Source of the DNA: Paguma larvata
Lineage: Eukaryota > Chordata > Mammalia > Carnivora > Viverridae
DNA length: 64,000 nt
Direction of reading: 5' to 3'
Assembly: GCA_030068075.1 (NCBI GenBank)
Contig: CM057832.1
Span: forward strand, 81,342,002-81,406,001
Within the stretch, counting starts at the first letter, position 1; every line of letters begins with the position of its first letter. Position numbers and translations under genes: made by a program. Shown piece after piece: positions 11,444 to 21,545 of the stretch. The notes beneath the pieces are model-generated. The model was given only the letters and a program-made list of their open reading frames with translations. It did not search any database and was not told where the DNA came from.

Positions 11444-12069
11444 AAAATACATACTTATTTTAAAATCCACTGATTCGTGGAACAAACATTATGGGCCACT
11501 AGGGCATCACAAGTCCTGGTCCAGGTGATGGAGACACAGCTGTGAAGAGGACAAAAAAACAAAACAAAACCCGGAAAAGACTGTCACAGACTTCGCACCC
11601 CTCGTCTCTGAGTGTCCAAAAGACCAGCTCAAAGCCTGCTCTTATGCCACCCAGCGGAACCCGTCCATGAGCAGGAATCTTCCTCTCTGATTTGCTGCGG
11701 CAGTTTTGGTCTCCATCACATGTAAACATTGTCACCTGCCCCCTTTGTTTTGTTTGGTGTGCTTCAGGAGTGCTCAATGTAAATCGCCCTAATTAAGTTG
11801 CTACCACTGTTTACGCTTGTTAACCTTAAAAATAAGCGGTTATTTCTACCAGCAAAAACGAGTTTACTTGGGAACATCAGAAAATTTTAATTCAGCACAC
11901 AGGGCTGAATTTTTTCCGTGGGAAATTTCTTTCCCATGGGAAAAAAACATGCAAGTTCTTAAACAAAGGGGAGACACGCGTTTTTATGGAGGGAAGGAGA
12001 GGATTGGGCGGCGCTGTAATAAGCAAAACCTCAACTGGAATAAACTGGGAGTTCGAAGTATAGTGGCTT

Positions 12070-12125
12070 CTCATTGGCTGGGTTGTGACTGTCTCCCATT
12101 GGCTGGGCTGTGCCTGGGCGGGGAG
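12070..12125 (-). promoter_or_regulatory. Two CCAAT boxes plus GC box
   Basis: ATTGGCTG (CAGCCAAT on the minus strand) occurs at 12073-12080 and again at 12098-12105, inside a 25-base duplicated segment. A GC box GGGCGGGG follows at 12117-12124. This is a textbook NF-Y/Sp1 promoter arrangement, but no gene is seen next to it. A solitary LTR or the promoter of a noncoding RNA are both possible. Confidence 0.3.
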
Positions 12126-12261
12126 AAAACCTTCCTTCTGCCGGAATAGTGAGGTTCAGGCTTGTTCCTGCTGGGAAGGCAAGGAACTGTCTCTTCCGGT
12201 TGGGGTCTGCAAGTGGTCGGCGGGCAGCAGAGCGCTCCTTTCTGGCTTCCCAGTTCCGTTT

Positions 12262-12386
12262 GTTTTTAAACCAGGCTCCACACCAAGACCAGAGCCCAAT
12301 GCGGAGCTTGAACTCAGACCCTGAAATCAAGACCTGAGCTAAGATCAAGAGTCGGTCACTTAACTGACTGAGCCACCCCGGTGCCT
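12262..12386 (-). mobile_element. CAN-SINE head fragment, antisense
   Basis: Only the head half remains (CAGGCTCCACACCAAG to GAGCCACCCCGGTGCC). The tail half is missing. Confidence 0.8.
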
Positions 12387-12399
12387 ATTCTCAACTCCA

Positions 12400-12576
12400 T
12401 TTATCTATTTATTTATAACAGCGTGGGGAGGGAGGCAGAGGGAGAGAGAGAGAGCAAATCCAAGCAGGCTCCACCCTCAAGGCAGAGCCTGATGCAGGGC
12501 TCAGTCCCACCACCCTGGAATCATGACCTGAGCTGAAATCAAGGTCAGTCAGCTGGCTGAGACAGCCAGGAGCCCT
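12400..12576 (-). mobile_element. CAN-SINE, antisense, diverged
   Basis: Older copy with altered head (GACAGCCAGGAGCCC), close behind the preceding fragment. Confidence 0.8.
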
Positions 12577-12746
12577 GATGGATTTCCTTGTTACACGCCC
12601 GGCAGAGCTCTGATTTTCTGTGTCCGGCTCCCCTGGTAATCATGAGCTCTGGCAAGAGAGGGCCTATATCGTGTTCTTCCTTCAACCCACCAGCCAGCAG
12701 GGGCCTGGCAGGGACCCTGAGGGGCAAAGACTGGAGCACCATTTTA

Positions 12747-12978
12747 TTATATATATATATTTTTTTGATGTTTATTCATTTTCTCGAGACAGAGAGAGAG
12801 AGAGAGAGCCAGTGAGCAGGGGAGGGGCAGAAAGAGAGGGAGACACAGAACCGGAAGCAGGCTCCAGGCTCCGAGCTGTCAGCACAGAGCCTGACCCGAG
12901 GCTTGAACTCACAAACCACGAGATCCTGACCTGAGCGGAAGTCACATGCTTACCGACCGAGCCCCCCAGGCGCCCCAG
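12747..12978 (-). mobile_element. CAN-SINE, antisense, with target duplication
   Basis: Perfect direct repeats AGCACCATTTTA at 12735-12746 and 12979-12990. Confidence 0.95.
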
Positions 12979-13383
12979 AGCACCATTTTAAACCAAGGCT
13001 GCTATCCACAGAAGACTTTCAGTGTACCTCCAAATGTGTTATCCCTGTGTGAAATATTGTCATTTGTTTTTTTAAATCATACTGGGAGCCTCAAAAGACA
13101 GAAACGGCAAGGAAATCCGTAGCAGAGATCCGCACTCTTTTTAGGTAACAGGACCAAATTGTAAATATTTGCAGCTTTGTGAACCACGTGGCCTCTGTTG
13201 CCGCTCCCGGCCCCTGCCCTTCTAGCTCCAAACCGCTCCGAGACCGTGCATACGAGAGTGGGTGGGGCTGTGTTCCTATTAACTGTATTTGCAGGCCCCA
13301 GAATTTGAATTTCATATGATTTCATGTATCACAAAACTTCTGCTTTTGATTTTCTCAGATTTTAAAAATGTGTATAACCCAGG

Positions 13384-13590
13384 AGCACCTGGGTGGCTTA
13401 GTCAAGCGACTGCCTCTTGACTTTGGCTCAGGTCATGATCTTAAGGCTCATGGGTTCGAGCCCCCTGTCAGGCTCTTTGCTGATGGCAGGGAGTCTGCTT
13501 GGGATTTTCTCTCTCTCTCTCTCTCTCTTCCCCTTCTCCACTTGCGCCCTCTCTCTCCCTAAATAAATAAATAAAACTTATAAATAATAA
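13384..13590 (+). mobile_element. CAN-SINE, sense
   Basis: GGAGCACCTGGGTGGCTTAGT head, CT run and (AAAT)n tail. An older subfamily with a 'CTTGACTTTGGCTCAGG' stretch. Confidence 0.9.
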
Positions 13591-13746
13591 AGAACACATC
13601 CCTAGTCCACAAGCTATATGAAACACATAGGTCCCTGAATTTGGCCTCTGGGGAGTAGCTGGAGGACCCCTGGCCTGAAAGTTTTTTTTTTTTTTTCCCT
13701 ACTCCTAAGAGGACTTGGGGGAAATCACGTTTCCAAGGACCCATAA

Positions 13747-13900
13747 AATTAGGGTCGCCAGAGTTGGCAAGTTAAAATGCAGAAATTCAATCTGTGTCTG
13801 TGTTGAAATTCAATCTCAGAGAAACAAGGATAATGTTTTTAGTATAAGGATGTCCCCTGCACTATTTATGTATTTTATCTGGCTCCCCTACTTGAGAGAG
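13747..13900. mobile_element. Possible palindromic DNA-transposon (MITE) remnant
   Basis: AATTAGGGTCGCCAGAG at the left and TTTATCTGGCTCCCCTA at the right are inverted ends. The centre has TTTTTAGTATAAGGATGTCC. It resembles an old mammalian palindromic MITE; the family is not certain. Confidence 0.45.
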
Positions 13901-14395
13901 TATTGGTTGTATTCTCTAGGTATAAGGCTTTCCAATCCCACCCTCTAGTCCCACCACCCGTCACCTCCAACGCCGCTGCGCTGGTGCCTACCTCCCACGT
14001 GGAGACCACTTTGAGCTCACAGTGTGTGTGGGGGGGGTGCTGTGGGGGACACACAGACACTACCTGTCAATCACTGTGGAGGAGGGGCTCTTCCGGGCAG
14101 GAAATAGGGGCTGAAAGTGAGCAGACAGAAGCTTCCTTGCCCCACCCAGGACCCCCCCAACACCAATGCACGTGTGCAGGGTGGCACAGTCATGTGGGGC
14201 AGACGTACTGGCCCGCAGAGGCACTGCGTGACGATGATGCCTGCCTTGCGATGGCAAACGCGGCTGTGGGCTGACAGAGCCCCAGCCAGTGACCCCTCCC
14301 TTGGGCCCCAGGAACCGGGGTGTGTGCAAGCTGGGGCGTGTCCATTAACGCACTCTGGGGTCATTCCTTGTTTTCCCCTGCTTCTCCGAGTATTT

Positions 14396-14602
14396 AATTT
14401 TTTTAACGTGTATTTATTTTTGAGAGACCGAGCACGAGTGGGGAAGGGGAAGAAAGAAAGGGAGACACAGAACCTGAAGCAGGCTTCAGGCTCTGAGCTG
14501 TCAGCACAGAGCCAGCTGTGGGGCTCGAACCTATGAGCCGTGAGATCATGACCTGAGCTGAAGTCGGGTGCTCAATCGACTGAGCCCCCCGGGCGCCCAT
14601 TT
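14396..14602 (-). mobile_element. CAN-SINE, antisense, with target duplication
   Basis: Perfect direct repeats TCCGAGTATTT at 14385-14395 and 14603-14613. Confidence 0.95.
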
Positions 14603-15315
14603 TCCGAGTATTTGTAAATAATAATAAAAGTACTCCAGCCGTGTCTCGTAAGATTCCCAAAAGCGAAGAAGGGGTTCGTGTCCCTCCTGAGTCTATTAAA
14701 AGCAGGAGGGATGCATCCGTTAGGAATGCCCAGCCGAGCAGGGCAGTGAGGAATGATGGGGGCTGGAGGAAGTGCACACCCCGGGGACGAAAATTTCCTG
14801 GACAGAGTAGAGGCTGCCCGAAAGTCCCCATCAGGAGACAGCCCCGCTTCTCCTTTTGGAAGGTTGTAATTCTAGTTCGTACTGGTTTACCACCCCTTCC
14901 TGATTTGGTTCATTAATCCCAATGCTTCTCTCCTGAAAGCCTGCTTCTTCCAAGAAGCCTCCCAGCACCCCCTCCAGTTTTCAGCGTGTTTCTCTTCGAA
15001 ACTCCTTAGTGCTTAACATCACCGTCCAGTCGGGGGTGAGTGCTGCTCTAACTCAAGGCATTCCTTGAACTGAACCATGACTGATGCTTTCTTTGGCGGA
15101 ATATTTCACCCGTTTGTCTTGTTTTCTGAGCACCAGGAACGTACTTTATAGAGTTCCTGAAGTCACGTTTGGTTAGGGGCGTTCTCACCCTTCAAGTCCT
15201 AGTAGCCAGCTCTGACAACAACCACATACAGTGACCAACTCGAAGTAACAGTTATCGAAGTAGTATAGAAACGTATGATTACATATTTTTGCCATTTTAT
15301 ACACACAGGTCATTT

Positions 15316-15524
15316 AAAAATTTGTTTTATTTATTTTTGAGAGGCAGAGAGACAGAGTATGAGCAGGGGAAGGGCACAGAGAGGGGGAGGTACAGAATCC
15401 GAAGCAGGCTCCAGGCTCTGAGGCATCAGCACAGAGCCCGACGCGGGGCTCCAACTCACAGACCGTGAGATCATGACCTGAGCTGAAGTCAGCCGCTTAA
15501 CCAACTGAGCCATCCAGGCGCCCC
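15316..15524 (-). mobile_element. CAN-SINE, antisense, with target duplication
   Basis: Perfect direct repeats CACACAGGTCATTT at 15302-15315 and 15525-15538. Confidence 0.95.
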
Positions 15525-16242
15525 CACACAGGTCATTTTAAATAATTTGTGCCAATAATTGCAATGAGTAGGCTCAGTCCAGTTATTGGCATCCAATACC
15601 ATAGTCATCCTCACTCTCTAGCTTCTTAGCTAGAAGATTCTAGAATAGAAGATTCCTGCTGGAATTAGATGAATTTGGGTTTTTATACCAGATTTCTAAA
15701 ACTTAGTATAGTTTCCTTCCTTTTGCCAGGCAAGGAGAAACCTGACAAGGCCTTCTTTGGGGGAAAAAAAAAAGTTTGCTAAAGCACATAATAACTCATC
15801 TATGTGTCTACTAAAGGTTTCAATTTTAAACTTTGAATCAGCCACAAAATACTCATTTTACTCTTCTCAGTGCTTCTGCCGCATGTCAGTGGCCTGTGGT
15901 AGGAACCCAAGCATACTTACATTGTTATATCTTGGCAAGATTGGCACTGTGAATCTGTTTGTCTTCTTTTAATTTTGTTAGCGAACTGGGAAATCAAATC
16001 AGCAAGATAGTGGCTGCTGAACCCAAAGGGAGATGCGTCTGAGGGCCTTTGTTGATACACATTTTAACTTCCAATTCATTTGAAACTCTTCACTGAAAAG
16101 TTATTTCAGGATTTGTGTTTACTGTTTCCTCTGGTCTTTTCAATCTGATATAGCAGAAGGCACAGGAAAGCCCTTGCATTAGCGGCATAAGAGAGAAAGA
16201 AATAGACAGTAATTTCAGGGGGATGATTACTATTAAAAAGTA

Positions 16243-16465
16243 GGGGCGCCCGGGGGGCTTAGTCGGGTAAGCGTCCGACTCTTGATTTCATCTCAGGTCA
16301 TGATCTCATGGTTTGTGAGTTTGAGCCCCGAGTCAAGCTCTGTGCTGATAATGCAGAGCCTGCTTGGGATTCTCTCTCTGCCTCTCTCTCTGCCCCTCCC
16401 CCACTTGTACGTGTGCATGTTCACACACTCTCTCTCTAAATAAATTTTAAAATAAGTTTTTTTAA
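16243..16465 (+). mobile_element. CAN-SINE, sense (cluster member 1)
   Basis: GGGGCGCCCGGGGGGCTTAGTCGG head. First of four SINEs in alternating orientation. Confidence 0.93.
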
Positions 16466-16479
16466 TTAGACACCTTTTT

Positions 16480-16676
16480 AAAAAATGTTTATTTTTGAGA
16501 GAGAAAGAAAGCACAAATGGGCGAGGGATGGAGAGAGAGGAGACACAGAATCCCAACCAGGCTCCAGGCTCTGAACTGTCAGCTCAGAGCCTGGTGTGGG
16601 ACTCAAACCCATGAACCATGAGATCATGACCTGTGCCAAAGTTGGACACTTTACCGACTGAGGTACCAGGTGCCCC
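16480..16676 (-). mobile_element. CAN-SINE, antisense (cluster member 2)
   Basis: Begins ATGTTTATTTTTGAGAG and ends CAGGTGCCCC. Tail-to-tail with the preceding SINE. Confidence 0.92.
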
Positions 16677-16710
16677 ACACACCTTTGTTTTTAAAGTTTT
16701 TTATTTTTAG

Positions 16711-16925
16711 GAGCGCCTGGGTAGTTCGGTTCCTTAAGCGTCAAGGTCATGATTGATTCAGGTCATGGTCTCATGGTTTGTGAGTTTGAGCCCCACGTCG
16801 GGCTCCGTGCTGACAGCTCAGAGCCTGGAGCCTGCTTCGGATTCTGTCTCCCTCTCTGCCCCTCCCTGATCACGCTCTCTCTCTCAAAAATAAATAAATA
16901 ATAAATAAATAAACATTGAAAAAAA
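16711..16925 (+). mobile_element. CAN-SINE, sense (cluster member 3)
   Basis: GGAGCGCCTGGGTAGTTCGG head, (AAAT)n tail. Head-to-head with the preceding element. Confidence 0.93.
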
Positions 16926-16931
16926 ATTTAA

Positions 16932-17142
16932 GTTTTTTATTTTTTTATTTTGAGAGAGAGAGTGAGAGAGTGAGAACAAGCTGGGGAAGGGCAGAGAGAG
17001 AGAAGGAGAGAAAATCCCAATCAGGCTTCATGCTGTCAGCACAGAGCCCCTCGTGGGGCTCGAACCCACAAACATGTGAGATCTTGACCTGAGCTGAAAT
17101 CACAAGTTGGACGACTTACTGACTGACCCACCCAGGCACTCC
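16932..17142 (-). mobile_element. CAN-SINE, antisense (cluster member 4)
   Basis: Body GAGAGAGAGAGTGAGAGAG, head remnant CCCACCCAGGCACTCC. Confidence 0.9.
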
Positions 17143-17209
17143 GGTACACTGTTTTCTTTCCCCACCAAAATAAATTTTATAAAATAAAATTTTTCAGACC
17201 TAATGTTTT

Positions 17210-17360
17210 ATTTTTTACTAAGTTTTTTAAAGATTTTTTTAAATTCTAGTTAACATACAGTGTAATATTAGTTTCAGGTGTAGAATTTAGTGATTCACCA
17301 ATTCTATACATTCCTCAGTGCTCATCATGAGACATGTCTTTTTTAATCTCCATCCAAAAT
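17210..17360 (-). mobile_element. L1 3' end fragment, antisense
   Basis: AGTTAACATACAGTGTAATA, TTAGTTTCAGGTGTAGAAT and CTCAGTGCTCATCATGAG match the reversed carnivore L1 3' end. Confidence 0.6.
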
Positions 17361-17655
17361 AAATATTTTTAACCAAATTTCTTCTTGACATTTTAAGCAA
17401 TCGATCCTACAAGAAAAACTTATAATGGCAAGCCAGTCCTTTTTCTTTAGCTTAATATCAAAGGATCAGGATGCTGCTGACAATTTCGGGACAGCAGTTA
17501 AGACTGAAAACTCATCCACAGTTACCTTCAAAATACATCTTTTAATTTCTCTGGATGATGAGCATTATTTTTCTGGGTCACTTCATTTGACTCTCAAGTT
17601 CAGTGATTTTTTTCTAGATAACTTAAACTTTCCCTTTATTTTTTTCTTAAAGGAA

Positions 17656-17866
17656 CTTTTTTTTTTAACGTTTATTTATTTTTGAGACATAGAGACAGAG
17701 TGTGAGCAGGAGAAGGGCAGAGAGAGAGGGAGACACAGAATCCGAAGCAGGCTCTCGGCTCTGAGCTGTCAGCACAGAGCCCGAGGCGGAGCTCGAACTC
17801 ACAGACCGTGAGATCATGACCTGAGCTGAAGTTGGCCACTTAACCGACTGAGCCACCCAGGCGTCC
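17656..17866 (-). mobile_element. CAN-SINE, antisense
   Basis: Full length, low divergence, ending GCCACCCAGGCGTCCCC. Confidence 0.95.
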
Positions 17867-17877
17867 CCTGCTTTATT

Positions 17878-18091
17878 TTTTTTAAATATATATATATATT
17901 TTTTAGAGAGAGAGGTGGGGGGAGAAGGGGCAGAGGGAGAGAGAGAAAGAGAGAGAGAAAAAGAGAATCTCAAACAGGCTCCACACTCAACCCAGAGCCC
18001 GACCTGAAGCTCCATCCCATAACCCTGAGAAAATGACCTGAGCCCACTTCAAGAGTCAGTCGCTCAACCTCCTGAGCCCCCTGGTGCCCCC
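17878..18091 (-). mobile_element. CAN-SINE, antisense, diverged
   Basis: Follows the previous copy by a dozen bases. The head is weakly kept (GAGCCCCCTGGTGCCCCC). Confidence 0.85.
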
Positions 18092-18714
18092 AGTCTTTCC
18101 CTTTAAGTGTCATAACATTACATTTTAACAATTTTTCCTGAGGAAATATTATAAAATATTTATATTCTTTGCTTAAACCACGAGTAAGGACTAGAACAGG
18201 TTTTAAATTTTTGTTGATGACTCCCAAGGCATTACTCGGGAAAATCAATCCTCGCGTAGTCTCGGAAAACGGGGACGCCCCCGGGGTGTCCTGCTGGCCA
18301 GCAGCCTCTGCCCTGGGTAACTCAGAGCCCCGCTTCCCTCCCCTACTTCCCCCCACCCTGAGCTGCCTCCTCCCTCCCACCGGCTCCCAGCTGTGCGGCT
18401 CAGGTGCTGCCTTCCTGGGTCAGTCTTCCTCCAAGACCAGTCCCAAAGGCTCAGAGAAGGCGGGGACAGTGTGCTTTGTGCAGATGTTAGGTATTCAGAG
18501 ATTCTATCACTTATTTCCGAGTTCCACGCGGGGCTCCTCATTCCTGACCTTGGTAGGAACAGTGTACTTGGGAAGAGTTAGCATCCTGTCCAGATCCTAA
18601 AACCCGCCTCCTAGGTCCCCTCGTTTTCCATCTGTGCTTCAAATCCCTCCGGTGGAACCCCGAAACCCGGGGCGTACTTGTTCCCTTGCACGCACCAGCC
18701 TAAGCCCTTGACGT

Positions 18715-18835
18715 GTGGTCGTCACTGCATCATTACAATTCTCAGGTCCTCTCCGATTTCCAGATGAAGAAAGGAGGCTCGGAGACATTAAGTGGTTCGT
18801 TCAAATCACACAGTAATTAGCAGACCTGCCACTTT
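18715..18835 (-). mobile_element. MIR SINE, antisense
   Basis: CAGATGAAGAAAGGAGGCTCGGAGA...AAATCACACAGTAATTAGCAG is the reversed MIR core. Confidence 0.6.
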
Positions 18836-18839
18836 TGTT

Positions 18840-19200
18840 CCCCAAACACCTCAAGGACAGAAACCTTCATCATTCTCCATTTGCCTATAGGATAGAAGCC
18901 AAATTCCTCACTGGCAGGCAAGGTGCCACACTATCTTCCCAACCTTATCTCCTGCTGGGCTCCAGCTTGACTCCTCTGTTCCAGACTGGCATGCCTGTGC
19001 CCTCTCCCCCAACCCACAGGCTCACTCCCCGTGTCCAGCCTTCCATCCGTTGTTCCCACGCCCTAGAAGGTCCTGTTTTCTCCTTTGTGCCTGCTCAGAT
19101 CCTGGGTGACTGCCGGCCATGGGGCAGTCTTGTCTCACACGGGTCCCCCTGCGTGCACGCCTCACACCCTATCGCTCCCGCTCCTCCCTAGACTCCTACT
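18840..19200 (+). mobile_element. L2 LINE 3' fragment
   Basis: TTTGCCTATAGGATAGAAGCCAAA-like, CTTATCTCCTGCTGG and CTGTTCCAGACTGGC-like blocks follow L2 order on this strand. Confidence 0.55.
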
Positions 19201-19527
19201 GCTCATACCAGTCACTGGGGTGTTGCCCACACACAGTTGCACGCCAAGGCTTTAGTTCAGGCCAGGGGACTCGAGGCTCCACACTTGACCCTCGAGCTGA
19301 ATATTTTGACTCCTATAGAAGCACCGCGGAGAGAACTTTCCCTCTGATCTGTTGTTCGAAGACCTCAGGCAAAGACTGCTTCCCATGGACAAAATGCAAA
19401 ATAGATGAAATTTATCATTGGTGCTTTCTAATATAGCTCCCCTTGCTAAATTATACTAACATGTGGAAGGTTACATGTGTATGTACCTTGCTTTCTTCCT
19501 ACTCTTTTTTGCTTTCCAATATGGAAA

Positions 19528-19562
19528 TAATAATAATAATAATAGTAATAATAATAATAATA
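19528..19562 (+). repeat. (TAA)n microsatellite
   Basis: ATAATAATAATAATAATAG with one TAG interruption, just upstream of a MIR. Confidence 0.9.
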
Positions 19563-19564
19563 AA

Positions 19565-19775
19565 CAACCTACTACTGAGTACCAGAAACTTTCCTAAGCA
19601 CTTCATGAGTATTAACTAGTCTTTCTAACAGTCCTTCGAGGCAAATATTATTATTATCCTATTATCCTCCTATTACAGATCAACAGACTAAGACACAGAG
19701 AGGTTAAGAAACTTGTCTAAGGTCACACAGCTGGGATTCAAAGCTAGGCATTTAATTATGATGCTATACTGCCTC
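19565..19775 (-). mobile_element. MIR SINE, antisense, well preserved
   Basis: AAGACACAGAGAGGTTAAGA then ACTTGTCTAAGGTCACACAG is the reversed MIR core. The 5' tail TACTGAGTACCAGAAACTTT is also present. Confidence 0.8.
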
Positions 19776-19940
19776 ACTGATAAAATAATGTTTTTTTTCT
19801 GATGGTGAAAGTAATGCCTCCTAAGTGCTTATAAATATCGGAGAGTAAAGTGTAAGCACCACTGAGCTATAGTAGCTAGAAAGCAAAACACATAATAATT
19901 TTTTGTGAAATGAGCTTGGTTTCTTGAAATTTTTTTTAAT

Positions 19941-20154
19941 TTAAAAAAAAATTTTTTTAACGTTTATTTATTTTTGAGAGACATAGAGACAGAGTATGAG
20001 CAGGAGTAGGGCAGAGAGAGAGGGAGATACAAAATCCGAAGCAGGCTCCAGGCCATCAGCACAGAGCCCGACGCGGGGCTCGAACTCACAGACCGTGAGA
20101 TCATGACCTGAGCCGAAGTCGGCCGCTTAACCGACTGAGCCACCCAGGCGCCCC
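19941..20154 (-). mobile_element. CAN-SINE, antisense, first of a tandem pair
   Basis: Full length. The left flank TTTCTTGAAAT recurs in related form (CTCTGAATTTT) between it and the next SINE. Confidence 0.95.
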
Positions 20155-20162
20155 TCTGAATT

Positions 20163-20179
20163 TTTTTTAATGTTTATTC

Positions 20180-20214
<35 letters not shown>

Positions 20215-20388
20215 CGTGCGCGAGCGCGCGCACAAGCGGGGGAGGGGCAGAGAGAGAGGGAGACACAGAATGTGAAACAGGCTCTAGGCTCTGACCAGCT
20301 GTCTGCACAGTGCTCAGTGCAGGGCTTAAACTCACAAACCGTGTGACAATGACCTGAGCCGAACCAGCTGAGCCACCCAGGCACCCCT
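20163..20388 (-). mobile_element. CAN-SINE, antisense, second of a tandem pair
   Basis: Carries a long (GA)n run and GCGCGAGCGCGCGC variation. The right flank TTTCTGAATT (20391-20400) repeats the shared target. Confidence 0.94.
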
Positions 20389-20810
20389 AGTTTCTGAATT
20401 CTAATGCTAAGGGTGCTGGCAAACTGGGGTCGACCATGGGGCTGAGGCTGTGCCCTTCCCAGAGAGTCGTGGAAAAGAGACAGAATGGAGGGTTCCAGAA
20501 CCTGGGTCGACTTTGCAAAAATATAAAATAAAAACAAAACAAACTCTAAGATGATCTTCCATGATCCTGTACCCCAGGGAGAACTAAATAGCCTATCAAG
20601 CAGTTATAAATCCATGTCGGTCCCTATTTCAGAAAAGGAACCACGTTGTATACCATGGGGATTTTTGGTTTGTTGCCTTTCGGCTCCAAAGTATAAACAG
20701 CTTCATTGAGGTATAATTTATATACCATAAAATTCTCTCGTTTTAGTCATACCAATAATTTTAATAAATTTGCAGAGCTTTGCAGCCATTACCACAATAC
20801 TATTTTATTT

Positions 20811-21022
20811 TTAAATGTTTTACTTATTTTTGAGAGAGAGAGAGAGAGAGAGAGAGAGCTAGTGGGAGAGGGGCAGAGAGCGAGGGAGACACAGAATCCG
20901 AAGGAGGCTCCAGGCTCTGAGCCGTCAGCACAGAGCCCGATGCGGGCTCAAACCCACGAACCATGAAATCGTGACCTGAGCCGAAGTCGCAGGCTTAACC
21001 CACTGAGCCACCCAGACGCCCC
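20811..21022 (-). mobile_element. CAN-SINE, antisense, inside L1
   Basis: Inserted in the L1 3' UTR. ACCACAAT occurs at 20791-20798 and 21024-21031 as the probable target duplication. Confidence 0.94.
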
Positions 21023-21393
21023 CACCACAATGCAATTTTAGACCATTGCATCACCCCCAAAAGACCCCTTCGACCCATTTGCACTTCCTTTTCAGCCCCA
21101 CCCCGGGTCCTGGTGAATGCTCATCTGTCTTCTCTATATTGACTTGCCTTTTCTGGACATTCGCTATAAATGGGGACACAGGCTATGTGGTATTTTGAAT
21201 CTGGCTTCTTCTCCTTAGCATGTTTTCATGGTTCATTCTTGCTTTAGAATGTATTACTACCTCATCCCTTTAGATGACTGGGCAGTATTCGGTTGTGTGC
21301 ATATACCGTATTTTGTTTATTCATTCATGTGTTGATGGATTTGGATTGTTTCAAACGAGTCACGCTGCTGTGGATATTCATGTCCGAGCGTTT

Positions 21394-21545
21394 GTGCGGA
21401 CTTAGGTTTCCGTGTCTCTTTATTGTTGAATCTCAAGACTTTTTTTATGTGTGGGTATTTTCTCCCATTTGTGCGGACTTAGGGTTCCGTGTCTCTTTAT
21501 TGTTGAATCTCAAGATTTTTTTATGTGTGGGTATTTTCTCCCATT
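21394..21545 (+). repeat. 77-bp tandem duplication
   Basis: Two near-identical copies (21394-21470 and 21471-21545), each starting GTGCGGACTTAGG and ending TATTTTCTCCCATT. They differ by one substitution and T-run length, so the duplication is recent compared with the L1 host. Confidence 0.92.

Noticed and set aside
15331..15513. Small protein frames reading MAQ(L/S)VK(R/C)LTSAQVMISRS...
   Set aside because: They recur at every SINE and are translations of the CAN-SINE consensus, not genes.
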